The notes beneath the pieces are model-generated. The model searched no databases, was not told the origin of the DNA, and worked only from the letters and a program-made list of their open reading frames with translations. The translations under genes were made by a program, and so were the position numbers. 64,000 nt of DNA from Pseudomonas endophytica. Lineage in GTDB: Bacteria > Pseudomonadota > Gammaproteobacteria > Pseudomonadales > Pseudomonadaceae. Location of the stretch: the NCBI RefSeq assembly GCF_001411475.1, contig NZ_LLWH01000231.1:21781-85780 (forward strand), written 5' to 3'. Positions 46,813 through 55,639 of this stretch are shown piece after piece; position 1 is the first letter of the stretch; every line of letters begins with the position of its first letter.

Positions 46813-48813
46813 TCAGTTGATATCCACGTCTTTGCCGTTGATTTGCACTGCGCCTGTGGCACTGAAATCGAAGGTGCGGCCGTTGATCAGCACCGTGCCG
46901 TTGGACTTCATCGTCAAGGTGGATTTGCCGACCGTGACGGTGAATTCATCACCGGCATCGATGGTGAAGCGCTTGCCCACCACCACCGATTTATGAATGC
47001 CCACTTGCTCGCTTTGGCTCAAGCCGACAGTGGTGTTCATGGCCGCCCCGACACTGGTCTGGTAGGCCGCGCCGATGGTCAGCGCTTTGGCCAGCCCAAT
47101 GGTTTCTGCTTTGGCCAGGGCGATGGTTTCGGTTTTGTTGCCGCCGATGGTCACGCTGCGGTTGGCACCGATCTGGATGGTTTCGTTTTTGCCAACGTCC
47201 TCGGTGCGGTGGTCGCCGATGGAGATGGTTTCGTTGTGGTCGACCCGCTCACTGCGGTCATTGCCGACAAACGTGGTTTCGTTGTGGTTGACGTGGATGT
47301 TCTGGTCTTTCTCGGCGTGGACGTAGATCTCTTCCACACCCTTTTCATCCTCAAACCGCAGCTCATTGAAGCCATCACCCTTGTGGGTCTGGCTTTTGAT
47401 GGTCATGCGGGTTTTGTGTTTGGGCAGTTCGTAGGGCGGCAGGTTAGCTTCGCGGTAGGCGCGACCGGTGGCGATTGGCTGGTCGGGATCACCGTCAAAG
47501 TACTGGATGATTAGCTCTTGGCCGATGCGCGGGATCGCCATCGCGCCCCACATGGTGCCCGCCCAGCCTTGGGCGACGCGGATCCAGCAGGAGCTGTGTT
47601 CGTTGTTCTGGCTTGCGCGGTCCCAGGGGAAGCTGACTTTGACCCGCCCCCACTTGTCGCAGAAGATTTCTTCGTTGGGCGGGCCGACCACGGTGGCGGT
47701 TTGCGGGCCGTCGATGCGCGGTTTGGGGCACAGCGGGGCTTTCCAGTCGAACGCGGCGGGGGCCAAGGTGGCCTCAAGGTGGTAGCTCGTGCCAGAGACG
47801 CTGCCGGCAGCTTCTTCCTGTTGGCTGCTGTGCTGGATGCCAGTGTGGGTGATGCTCACGGTGCGCCAGCGGATGTTCAGGTCGTCGCGTGGGTGGTCGG
47901 TGAGGTCGAAGGATTTGCCCGGTTGCAGGCGGGCGTCGTCACCTTCGACTTTGGCGATACGGGCGTCGCTGCGCAGGGCGTTGAGGCGGGTTTTAGTGAA
48001 GGGTTTGCCGGCGATGTCGCGCTTGTAGCGGCCGGGATAATCGAAGCGTTCGTAGTCGCGGCCTTGGTGCTCAAGCTGGGTGCCGGTGGCGATGTGTTCT
48101 TGGTTATAGCGCGGGTGGGTGAAGGTGTAGTCGCGCTGCACTTGGCGGGCGGTGCACACCTGTTCGGTGTAGTGAAAACTGCGCAAGGCCGGTTCGGGTT
48201 GATCGCCGCCGCCCATGGCTTGGTACAGCACGCTGCAGGCGTCTTTGGTGCCGATGGCGCTGACACGGTCGGTGATGATCAAACGATGCCCGTCGGCGCG
48301 GTGCTCGAAGGTGTAGAGCAAGCCTTCTTCGGCGGCCAGTCGGGCCATGAAGTCCAAGTCGTTTTCGCCCGCTTGGACGCAGTATTCGCGGGGTTGGTGG
48401 TCGTAGCTGAGGCGTTGCTCGAAGTCGTTCAGGCGATGCGCCTTGAGCACGGTGTCGAGGATTTGCGGCACTGTTTGCTGCTGGAAGATCCGCCAGTTGG
48501 AACACAGCTTAGTGCGGGCCAGTGTCGGTTCAACTAAGACGCTGTAGCGGGTGCGACGAAAGCCGGTGTCGCCTTGGGTTAGGGAACTGATAAGGCCATG
48601 CACGTAGCGCAGCGGGGTGTCGCCACGCCAGATCGTCAGCAGTGCGGGTTTGTCCAGCAGCTTGCCGAAGTCCAGCTCGGCGTCGAAACTGGCCAGTTGC
48701 AGGGTCAGTGTGAAGGGCTTGGACAAACCTTCATCGAGTTTGAATTCGATGACCTCGAAGTCGGCGCCACTGCTGGGTTCGAAGGTGTAGCGCAGGTCGC
48801 TTTGGCGGGGCAT
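46813..48813 (-). CDS. vgrG: Type VI secretion tip protein VgrG (TssI)
   Basis: VgrG forms the trimeric spike of the T6SS needle. The 666 residues contain the gp27-like base (FEVIEFKLDEGLSKPFTLTLQL, REYCVQAGENDLDFMARLAAEEGLLYTFEH), the gp5 OB region (IFCDKWGRVKVSFPWDR, SCWIRVAQGWAGTMWGAMAIPRIGQELIIQYFDGDPDQPI), and the DUF2345-like beta-prism with repeated T/V-x-x-x-x patterns (ETIQIGANRSVTIGGNKTETI). It has no extra C-terminal effector domain, so cargo is carried through DUF4150 or adaptors. It is the first gene of the island. No other tss gene is present, so this is an orphan vgrG locus. Confidence 0.95.
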   Translation of the reverse strand: MPRQSDLRYTFEPSSGADFEVIEFKLDEGLSKPFTLTLQLASFDAELDFGKLLDKPALLTIWRGDTPLRYVHGLISSLTQGDTGFRRTRYSVLVEPTLARTKLCSNWRIFQQQTVPQILDTVLKAHRLNDFEQRLSYDHQPREYCVQAGENDLDFMARLAAEEGLLYTFEHRADGHRLIITDRVSAIGTKDACSVLYQAMGGGDQPEPALRSFHYTEQVCTARQVQRDYTFTHPRYNQEHIATGTQLEHQGRDYERFDYPGRYKRDIAGKPFTKTRLNALRSDARIAKVEGDDARLQPGKSFDLTDHPRDDLNIRWRTVSITHTGIQHSSQQEEAAGSVSGTSYHLEATLAPAAFDWKAPLCPKPRIDGPQTATVVGPPNEEIFCDKWGRVKVSFPWDRASQNNEHSSCWIRVAQGWAGTMWGAMAIPRIGQELIIQYFDGDPDQPIATGRAYREANLPPYELPKHKTRMTIKSQTHKGDGFNELRFEDEKGVEEIYVHAEKDQNIHVNHNETTFVGNDRSERVDHNETISIGDHRTEDVGKNETIQIGANRSVTIGGNKTETIALAKAETIGLAKALTIGAAYQTSVGAAMNTTVGLSQSEQVGIHKSVVVGKRFTIDAGDEFTVTVGKSTLTMKSNGTVLINGRTFDFSATGAVQINGKDVDIN

Positions 48814-49035
48814 AGAAAGTCCAGGGCGTCAGGCAAAAGGTGGGTGCACGATGCGAACTGTGCGTGAGTTCGCTTCGATGCTGTTGCCACCTTAGGCTTG
48901 CGTTTCGCTGGGTCTCAATAGGTCGCCTTAAAACCAGAAGAGTCCTACATTGTTAGGCGTAATTGTCTGTTGATTAATGCTTTCAGTAGGCTGTTCTGGC
49001 CTCAAAGACACTGACATATACGTTAATGGCGAGAC

Positions 49036-51114
49036 TCAAAAGCTGTATTGCGCCCCCGCTCCGGCATACCAGGATCGACCAGGAGCGGCTTCGTAGAAGC
49101 GGCTATTACCGTCGGCCACAATGACCGAGCCCACGTATTGTCGGTCCAGCAGGTTGTCCACGCGCAGGGTCTGGTGGAAGGTCCAGTGATCGACCTTTTG
49201 CTCAAACTTGGCGCGCCAGTTGAAGACGCTATAGGCCGGTGCGGCTTTTTGGGTGTTGGTGTCTTCGACGTAGACCTTGCTGCGGTACATGCCTTCGACG
49301 GCTGTGCTGAGCCAGTCGACGGGTTTCCAGTTCACTTCAGCAAATAGCGTGGTTTGCGGCACGCCCGGCAGGTCGTTGCCTTTGTCCACGTTGGCAGTGG
49401 GGGTGCTGAAGTCGCGGTCATAAGTGGCTTGCAAACGGGTGTAGGCCAAGCTGGCGGTCCAGTCGTCTGCGAGCTGGCTTTCAACGCCCAGTTCAAACCC
49501 GCGACGCAAGGTGCGCCCCGCGTTTTGATAGGTGGTACGCCCGCCGCTATTGCCCAACACCACCAACTCATCGGTGGTGGTGATCTGGAAGATCGCCGCA
49601 TTGATGCGCGTGTTGTCGACCTGCGCTTTCAAGCCCATTTCGTACTGCGTGCTTTCAGCAGGCTTGAGGCCGAAGTTAAAACCATTACCGCTCGGTGAGT
49701 AAGCCAACTCTGCCTGGGTCGGCGTTTCAAAGCCTTTGCCAGCGCTGACATAACCATGCAGTTCAGGAGTAAAGGCGTACATCACGCTCACGGAGGGCGT
49801 GGCTTTTTCGTAGCGTTTGGTGCCGCTGTCGTCGCCGTTGCTCAAAAATTGATCATGGACGTCCATTTCCATGGTGCTGTAGCGCAGCCCCGCTTGAACG
49901 GTCCAGTCGTCGATGGCCCAGTTGGCCTGTACATACGGATCGAGGCTGCGTGCGGTGTCGATTTCGTCACGGACCAAGGCTCCTTTCACGCCGAGCTGGT
50001 CACCACTGAAGTTGTTGTAGCCGTGGCGGCTGTCGCGGCTTTGGTCGTAATCGAGCCCACCAATCAAGGTTAGATCGCCGGGCACACTGTCGACAGGTTG
50101 TAGCCAGCGCAGGCTGCCGCCGTAGAATTTTCGGTCGAACTGCACCACGCCGCCACCCTGGTTGTTGCCGGGCGCTTTTTGGGGGATCGCTAAATATTGG
50201 ATCACGCTACGGGTGCCGGTGTACGCATTGACCTGCAAAGTCGCGTTGCCGATGTAGCGTTCGTAGTTCAAGCCCACTTGCTGATGGTCAATACTCTTGC
50301 GGGTGTTGTAGGTCAGTGCTGCAGGTGCCACTGAACGTGGGTCTGCCTTGTAGGCTTGCCAGGTTTGCCCCAGCGGGTCTTGGGTGCCGTTTTGCTCCAG
50401 GCTGCTGTAAATCAGCGCCAGTTTGCTGTCTTCGTCGGGCTTTAAGTTGAGCTTGGCAAAGGTCTGGTCGCGGCGGGCGGCGCTGTGGTCACGGTAGCCG
50501 TCGGTGTCCATGCGCGAGGCATCGAGCACAAAGCCCACGTCGTCGGTCGCGCCTTCGGCCGTGAGGTGGTTTTTGCTCATTCCGTCGCTGCCCACCAGGG
50601 TTTCGGCGCCGATGCGCGGCGGCCCTTCGCCATCGCGGGAGAACATTTGAATCACCCCGCCAGCATTGCTGCCGTACAGCGTGGCCGCCGGGCCGCGCAG
50701 CACTTCGATGCGTTCGGCGGTGTCGAGGTTAAAGGTGGCGGCTTGGCCTTGGCCGTCCGGGGTGCTAGCGGGAATGCCGTCCGCAATCAGCTTGATGCCG
50801 CGTACACCAAAGGCCGAGCGTGCGCCAAAGCCACGGGACGAGATTTGCAGGTCTTGTGCATAGTTCTGCCGGTTTTGCACCACTAGCCCCGGCACGCGAG
50901 ACAGCACTTCGCTGGCGTTGATGCCCAATTGACCCTCGCTGATCTGCTGCTGGTTGATGCTGTCGACCGAGTAAGGCAGGTCAAAACTGGGGCTGGCGCT
51001 GCGCGAACCGGTAATGACGCTGGGGTCTAGTTCCAGGGTTTCGGCGAAGCTGGCGGGGGCGAGGCAAAGCCCCGGGAGCAACAGGGCAAAGCGGGCAGGG
51101 GCAAAAAAATTCAT
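49036..51114 (-). CDS. TonB-dependent outer membrane receptor
   Basis: The 692 residues include a signal peptide ending at ASFAET, a TonB box-like start (ELDPSVITGSR), the plug domain with ISSRGFGARSAFGVRGIKLIADGIPA and IEVLRGPAATLYGSNAGGVI, a 22-strand-type barrel, and a terminal aromatic (GAGAQYSF). It imports a siderophore or similar compound, using TonB energy, but the substrate cannot be read from the sequence. It lies between the vgrG island and the LPS genes, on the same strand as vgrG with a 222-bp gap. A small GC hairpin (ACCCGTC/GACGGGT, 51143-51161) lies just upstream of the start. Confidence 0.9.
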   Translation of the reverse strand: MNFFAPARFALLLPGLCLAPASFAETLELDPSVITGSRSASPSFDLPYSVDSINQQQISEGQLGINASEVLSRVPGLVVQNRQNYAQDLQISSRGFGARSAFGVRGIKLIADGIPASTPDGQGQAATFNLDTAERIEVLRGPAATLYGSNAGGVIQMFSRDGEGPPRIGAETLVGSDGMSKNHLTAEGATDDVGFVLDASRMDTDGYRDHSAARRDQTFAKLNLKPDEDSKLALIYSSLEQNGTQDPLGQTWQAYKADPRSVAPAALTYNTRKSIDHQQVGLNYERYIGNATLQVNAYTGTRSVIQYLAIPQKAPGNNQGGGVVQFDRKFYGGSLRWLQPVDSVPGDLTLIGGLDYDQSRDSRHGYNNFSGDQLGVKGALVRDEIDTARSLDPYVQANWAIDDWTVQAGLRYSTMEMDVHDQFLSNGDDSGTKRYEKATPSVSVMYAFTPELHGYVSAGKGFETPTQAELAYSPSGNGFNFGLKPAESTQYEMGLKAQVDNTRINAAIFQITTTDELVVLGNSGGRTTYQNAGRTLRRGFELGVESQLADDWTASLAYTRLQATYDRDFSTPTANVDKGNDLPGVPQTTLFAEVNWKPVDWLSTAVEGMYRSKVYVEDTNTQKAAPAYSVFNWRAKFEQKVDHWTFHQTLRVDNLLDRQYVGSVIVADGNSRFYEAAPGRSWYAGAGAQYSF

Positions 51115-51142
51115 GGGCGGTATCGGGGTTCCGTGTGACGCG

Positions 51143-51161
51143 ACCCGTCTGGGCGACGGGT
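51143..51161 (-). promoter_or_regulatory. Short GC hairpin in the leader of the TonB receptor gene
   Basis: ACCCGTC (51143-51149) pairs with GACGGGT (51155-51161) across 5 nt, about 30 bp upstream of the receptor start. It may be an RNA hairpin affecting translation, or an operator. It does not look like a cobalamin or thiamine riboswitch, and no Fur-box match was evident by eye. Confidence 0.35.
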
Positions 51162-51289
51162 ATCAGGCTAGCAGAGGGTGGGTAGTTTAGCGGTGTAAGA
51201 GGCTTCATACGAAAACTTAGGAAGCCATGACCTGCGATTAGCCGCAGCCGGGTGCTAGGTTGCGAGGTCATTTTTCAGGAGCCAATGCG

Positions 51290-51616
51290 ATGGCCTGCAA
51301 ATTCGTGCTGCTGTGTGTCGTGCCTTGCTTTTTGTTGGGTTGTGGGTCCGTCAAGACCTTGTTCGGCAGTGATGAGAGCATCCGTCGGGACCTTAAAAAG
51401 CAGCGCAGCTACTGTGACTCGGTGACCCGTGTCTACAGTGGCGTGGCGTTTGATTTGTGCGTGCTGAATGCGCCGCCCAACACCACCAGCGGGGTGCCCA
51501 GCGGGTTTGTGCCGATTTTCTTTTTTGACGTGCTGGCCTGTGCGGTGGTCGACACGGTTGCGTTGCCTTATACGATTTTCCAGCAAAGCCGCGCGGGCAG
51601 TCTTTTGTTGAGGTAG
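51290..51616 (+). CDS. YceK/YidQ-family lipoprotein
   Basis: The 108-residue lipoprotein starts at the ATG at 51290 with AGGAG 9 nt upstream. Its signal peptide (MACKFVLLCVVPCF) ends in the lipobox LLGC, with Gly after the Cys (LLGCGSV). The sequence YCDSVTRVYSGVAFDLCVL and a C-terminal hydrophobic FVPIFFFDVLACAVVDTVALPYT fit the YceK/YidQ (DUF1375) family. The function is unknown. It diverges from the TonB receptor gene and precedes the carbamoyltransferase promoter. Confidence 0.8.
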   Translation: MACKFVLLCVVPCFLLGCGSVKTLFGSDESIRRDLKKQRSYCDSVTRVYSGVAFDLCVLNAPPNTTSGVPSGFVPIFFFDVLACAVVDTVALPYTIFQQSRAGSLLLR

Positions 51617-51649
51617 GCAGGCGGGCGCCAGGGCGTGGCAAATAGCGCT

Positions 51650-51679
51650 GGGTCATTCCCGTGCGCTTTACGCTATAAT
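51650..51679 (+). promoter_or_regulatory. Probable promoter of the carbamoyltransferase (PA5005-like) operon
   Basis: A perfect -10 box TATAAT lies at 51674-51679, 90 bp before the GTG start. A weak -35 (GGGTCA, 51650-51655) lies 18 bp upstream. This would let the second half of the LPS locus be transcribed independently of waaF-waaP, from which it is separated by 16 kb of inserted genes. Confidence 0.5.
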
Positions 51680-51769
51680 CCCGCCCTTTAGTTGTTTCTG
51701 CGCGTTGCGCGCAGTACACCCTTTTTTCAGGCGCCCGCCGCCTGCCTGCATTTTTAAGAGGCTAATCCA

Positions 51770-53527
51770 GTGGCATTGACGATCCTTGGCCTGTCCGGCG
51801 CCCTTAGCCATGATCCCTCCGCAGCCCTTTATATCGACGGTAAGCTGGTCGCAGCGGCTGAGGAAGAACGCTTTGTACGCGACAAGCATGCAAAGAACCG
51901 CATGCCTTACGAGTCCGCAAAATTCTGCCTTGAGCAAGCGGGTATCAAACCTTCCGACGTTGATGTGGTCGCGATCCCGTTCGCGCCTATCAGCTTGTTC
52001 GGCAAGGCCCGCTGGCACTATGCCAAACGTTACTGGTACGCCCCGGATCGCGCCCTTGACGCGATCCTGATGGGTAACCGTCGCTACAAGCGCTATCGCA
52101 ATAAGATCGTGTTCTGCCTTGAGCAACTGGGCTTCGACCCGAAGAAAATCAAGATCGAACCGGTCGAGCACCACTTGGCACACGCCTCCAGCGCTTACCA
52201 CTGCTCGGGTTTCAAAGAGAAAACCGCGATTCTGGGCATTGATGGTAAAGGCGAGTACGCCACAACTTTCTTCGGGTATGGCGAGAACGGCAAGATCACC
52301 AAGATCAAAGAGTTCTTCGACCCAGACTCCCTCGGCGGCCTGTACGGCGCAATTACTGAGTTCCTCGGTTTCGAGATGCTTGACGGCGAGTTCAAGGTCA
52401 TGGGCATGGCGCCGTATGGCGACGCCAGCAAATATGACTTCTCGCGCTTAGCCTCGTTTGAAAACGGCGAGTTGGTGATCAACACCGAATATGCCAACGT
52501 GATCGGTCTGCGTCGTTATAAAGAGAAGGGCAAGGGTTTCTACTTCTCGCCAAAACTGATCGAGTGGCTGGGGCCTAAGCGTGAAGGCGACATCGCCGAT
52601 GAACCTTACATCCACTACGCCGCCAGCATGCAAGCGCTGTTTGAAAAACTGGCGCTGCAAATGATCGACTACTACTTGGGCGACATTCTTAAGCAAACCG
52701 GCAAACTGGCGTTTGCGGGCGGCTGTGCGTTGAACGTTAAGCTCAACCAAAAGATCATCGCTCGCCCAGAAGTCAAAGAGCTGTTCGTGCAGCCTGCCTC
52801 CGGTGATGCCGGTACGGCAGTGGGTGCGGCAGCTTACGTATCGCAAGCGCGCGGCGTGCCGGTTGAGAAGATGGAGCACGTCTACCTCGGCCCTGCGTAC
52901 AGCAACGAAGATGTGATCGCGGCCTGTGCCCGTCACCCTGGCAAGCCTGCGTGGCGCCAAATCGACAACACCCCTGAGCGCATCGCCAAGATCATGGTCG
53001 ACGGCAACCCAGTGGCTTGGTTCCAAGGCCGCATGGAGTTTGGTCCGCGTGCCTTGGGCGGTCGTTCGATCATTGGCTGCCCAAGCAGCGCAGGCGTGGC
53101 TGACCGGATCAACGAACAGATCAAGTTCCGTGAGCGCTGGAGGCCTTTCTGCCCTTCGATGCTCGACACGGTAGGCCCGCAGATGATCAAGGTTGATCAT
53201 CCCGCTCCGTTTATGACCTTCACCTTTGAAGTAGCTGAAGAGTGGAAAACCCGCGTGCCAGAGGTTGTGCATGAAGACGGCACCTCCCGCGCTCAGGTGC
53301 TTAAACGCGAATACAACCCGCGCTACTACGACATGATGAAAGCGCTTGAAGTGCTGACCGGCAATGGCGTATCGCTGAACACCTCGCTTAACCGCCGTGG
53401 TGAGCCGATGGTCTGTTCGCCGACCGACGCGCTGAACATGTTCTTCGGCTCAGATCTGCAATACCTGATCATGGAAGACATCTTGGTCGTCAAGGAAGGC
53501 GCGCAGCGTTATGAATCGCTCGACTGA
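51770..53527 (+). CDS. Carbamoyltransferase (LPS core, PA5005-like)
   Basis: The 585 residues belong to the NodU/CmcH carbamoyltransferase family. The N-terminal Kae1-like part has the Asp/His metal and nucleotide motifs (GALSHDPSAALYIDG, EEERFVRDKHAKN, VEHHLAHASSAYH) and the C-terminal YrdC-like part has LGGRSIIG and EIKF-type segments. It probably adds the O-carbamoyl group found on heptose II of the Pseudomonas core, as proposed for P. aeruginosa PA5005 (called WapO in some papers). The GTG start at 51770 is preceded by AAGAG. It overlaps the next gene by 17 bp. Confidence 0.92.
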   Translation: MALTILGLSGALSHDPSAALYIDGKLVAAAEEERFVRDKHAKNRMPYESAKFCLEQAGIKPSDVDVVAIPFAPISLFGKARWHYAKRYWYAPDRALDAILMGNRRYKRYRNKIVFCLEQLGFDPKKIKIEPVEHHLAHASSAYHCSGFKEKTAILGIDGKGEYATTFFGYGENGKITKIKEFFDPDSLGGLYGAITEFLGFEMLDGEFKVMGMAPYGDASKYDFSRLASFENGELVINTEYANVIGLRRYKEKGKGFYFSPKLIEWLGPKREGDIADEPYIHYAASMQALFEKLALQMIDYYLGDILKQTGKLAFAGGCALNVKLNQKIIARPEVKELFVQPASGDAGTAVGAAAYVSQARGVPVEKMEHVYLGPAYSNEDVIAACARHPGKPAWRQIDNTPERIAKIMVDGNPVAWFQGRMEFGPRALGGRSIIGCPSSAGVADRINEQIKFRERWRPFCPSMLDTVGPQMIKVDHPAPFMTFTFEVAEEWKTRVPEVVHEDGTSRAQVLKREYNPRYYDMMKALEVLTGNGVSLNTSLNRRGEPMVCSPTDALNMFFGSDLQYLIMEDILVVKEGAQRYESLD

Positions 53528-54641
53528 GCGTCATGTGTTGCAGTTCTGTCACGGCTATGACGGGCCGTTTCTGGACTGCGCGCGCCAGTACGCCAGCCTG
53601 TTTGCGGGCAGCGGGTATAAGGTCACCACGGTCTTTTTGACCGGGGCGGCCGATCCCGAAATAGCCGCTGGCTGTGCCTCAGACGAAGTGCTGTTTATGG
53701 AGTTCAGCTCCAAGGCCATACGTGGCCTGAAGCTGGGCGCTATTGGCAAACTGCGCAAAATCGCTGCTTCTCGCGCTTTCAGCTTTTGTATCGCTCATCG
53801 TTTCAAACCGATTTATATCGCCTTGTTGGCGACCGGTTTGCCGGTGATCGGCGTACATCATGCGTTTGGCGATTATCAGCGGGGCAGTCGTAAGCTCTTT
53901 GCGAATCTGTTTCGTAAGCGCCTGAGCTTGCTCGGGGTATCTGACGCGGTGCGCGACGACATGCGCAGGTGTTTGCCCAAGTGGCCAACCGGGCGCATCA
54001 GCACGTTGTACAACCGCATTGATATCGGCGCGGTACAAGCCAGCCAGTTACCCGGCACCCAAGCGCGTGAAGCACTGGGCCTGTCGCTTGAGGGTTTTAT
54101 CGTCGGTAATGTCGGGCGTCTGCACCCCGATAAAGATCAAGCCACCTTGATCCGGGGTTTCGCCAAGGCGCTGCCAGATTTGCCGGTCGATAGCCAGTTG
54201 GTGATTCTCGGTAAGGGCCGCTTGGAGCAAGACCTCAAAGCCCTGGCTCAAACACTTGGCATTGCTGCGCAGGTTAAGTTTGTGGGGCAAGTTGCGGATG
54301 CACGGCGTTATTTCCGGGCGTTTGATGTGTTTGCGCTCACTTCCGATCACGAACCTTTTGGCATGGTTTTGCTTGAGGCCATGGCCGCAGGCGTGCCGTT
54401 GTTGGCGACCGCGTGTGGTGGTGCCAAAGAAGTGGTTGAAAGCGTAGGCGTTCTGTTCCCGTTGGGGGATGTCGAGGCTTTGGCTCAAGGCATCAAACAC
54501 CTGTCGACGCTCACTGATGAGCAGCGTCATGCGTGTGCTGACTTGATGCTGACACGCCTGCAAGAGCGCTTTAGCGATCAAGCCGTGCATGACCGGTTCT
54601 GGCAATTGCCGCAAGTCACTGACCTGACTGCGGGGGCCTGA
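53511..54641 (+). CDS. wapH: Core oligosaccharide glycosyltransferase (WapH-like, GT4)
   Basis: The 376 residues form a GT-B family 4 glycosyltransferase: an N-terminal acceptor half, VGRLHPDKDQATLIRGFAKAL around 200 (donor half start), and SDHEPFGMVLLEAMAAGVPLLATACGG (about 300-325) holding the nucleotide-sugar binding ExxxxxxxE pattern. By order (carbamoyltransferase, this gene, mig-14) it corresponds to PA5004, WapH, which adds an outer-core glucose in P. aeruginosa. It overlaps the carbamoyltransferase by 17 bp and mig-14 by one base (TGATG). Confidence 0.85.
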   Translation: MNRSTERHVLQFCHGYDGPFLDCARQYASLFAGSGYKVTTVFLTGAADPEIAAGCASDEVLFMEFSSKAIRGLKLGAIGKLRKIAASRAFSFCIAHRFKPIYIALLATGLPVIGVHHAFGDYQRGSRKLFANLFRKRLSLLGVSDAVRDDMRRCLPKWPTGRISTLYNRIDIGAVQASQLPGTQAREALGLSLEGFIVGNVGRLHPDKDQATLIRGFAKALPDLPVDSQLVILGKGRLEQDLKALAQTLGIAAQVKFVGQVADARRYFRAFDVFALTSDHEPFGMVLLEAMAAGVPLLATACGGAKEVVESVGVLFPLGDVEALAQGIKHLSTLTDEQRHACADLMLTRLQERFSDQAVHDRFWQLPQVTDLTAGA

Positions 54642-55537
54642 TGCTTAATTTTTTGCAAAGCTTTCGTGAGCGCGGCTGGAGTGCTGTTGACGCAAAGACC
54701 TACGCCGAGGCTTGGCAGCGTTTTGGCGGCAGTGTTGCCACGCATCCGCTGGTGGTTGAGCGTTTGGCGCAGTTGGCAGGTATCCCGGTGCGTTATTTAG
54801 CTTGGGAGCAAAACGGTGAACTGAAAGCCGCGATCCCGACCTGGGGCCGCGACTTGGCGTTGTCTAAAGACGTACTTAAACGTGCAGGTAAAAAAGGCCT
54901 GTTCGACCTTGGCAATGCCGAGCTCATTTTGCCTGCTGCGGTGGATGCTAACGTGCCGTTACGCCACCGTGGCCGGTATCTCTCGCAACTCAATCAAGGG
55001 CGTTTCAGCACGCTGACTCAGCAAACTGAACAGTTGGCGATGGCGCGCACGCCCGAAGAGCTGTCTAAAAAATTCCGTTACAACCAGCGCCGCGAACTGC
55101 GCTTGCTGGAAGAGGCGGGCGGTGTGGTGCGCCCGGTGACCGACTTTTCCAGCACCGAACTGGCAGCTATTTACTGCGACTTGTTCTTGCGCCGTTGGGG
55201 GTTTGTCGCGACGGGCGCCGAGCGTATGGCCGACGTTGTCGAGTTATTGCGTGAATTATTGATCGGCTCGGTCATCTTTTTAAATGACGCACCTATTGCC
55301 ATCCAGTTGGTGTACCGAGTTGAATCCCCCGAATGGATCAGCGTTGAATACGTCAACGGTGGTGTAGACCCGCAAACCCGTGATTTCAGCCCCGGCAGCG
55401 TCTTGAGCTTTCTTAATACTCAGTCGGCCTGGGAGCAGGCTCGCAGCGTGAACAAGCCTCTGCGTTTTTCGTTCGGCCGCGCCGACCGCGAATATAAAGA
55501 GCGTTGGTGCAATCCGGTGCCGGTGTTTAAGGTCTAG
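54641..55537 (+). CDS. mig-14: Mig-14 family antimicrobial peptide resistance protein
   Basis: The 298 residues match Mig-14 (PA5003 in position), an inner-membrane-associated factor for resistance to cationic peptides in Salmonella and Pseudomonas. The central GNAT-like segment with LSKKFRYNQRRELRLLEEAGG (about 145-165) resembles Fem-type acetyltransferase folds. The C-terminus reads RFSFGRADREYKERWCNP. No signal peptide or clear transmembrane helix is visible. Its biochemical activity is not established. It is coupled to wapH by a one-base overlap and followed by a REP hairpin and dnpA. Confidence 0.88.
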   Translation: MLNFLQSFRERGWSAVDAKTYAEAWQRFGGSVATHPLVVERLAQLAGIPVRYLAWEQNGELKAAIPTWGRDLALSKDVLKRAGKKGLFDLGNAELILPAAVDANVPLRHRGRYLSQLNQGRFSTLTQQTEQLAMARTPEELSKKFRYNQRRELRLLEEAGGVVRPVTDFSSTELAAIYCDLFLRRWGFVATGAERMADVVELLRELLIGSVIFLNDAPIAIQLVYRVESPEWISVEYVNGGVDPQTRDFSPGSVLSFLNTQSAWEQARSVNKPLRFSFGRADREYKERWCNPVPVFKV

Positions 55538-55546
55538 CGCACACCT

Positions 55547-55614
55547 TGTAGGAGCTGCCGCAGGCTGTGATCTTTTAAACGATCAAAAGATCGCAGCCTG
55601 CGGCAGCTCCTACA
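55547..55614. repeat. Full-length REP palindrome inside the LPS operon
   Basis: Thirty-base arms (55547-55576 and 55585-55614) are complementary with a single G-T wobble, around an 8-nt loop. The core is tgtaggagctgccgcaggc. It separates mig-14 from dnpA in an otherwise tightly packed operon and could lower expression of the downstream genes or stabilise the upstream mRNA. Confidence 0.9.
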
Positions 55615-55639
55615 GGGCATCACACTTAAGAGTTGAGCC

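Noticed and set aside
46522..48537. Long plus-strand ORFs (330 and 339 codons) opposite DUF2169 and vgrG
   Set aside because: Repetitive Val/Asp/Gly-rich translations arise from the repeated vgrG beta-prism codons read in antisense.
51115..51289. Riboswitch upstream of the TonB receptor
   Set aside because: Only a short 7-bp hairpin is seen; none of the conserved boxes of cobalamin, TPP or FMN riboswitches could be found by eye.
35779..51769. Attachment sites or integrase for the vgrG island as an integrative element
   Set aside because: No integrase, transposase, tRNA or matching direct repeats were seen at the borders, so mobility cannot be claimed.
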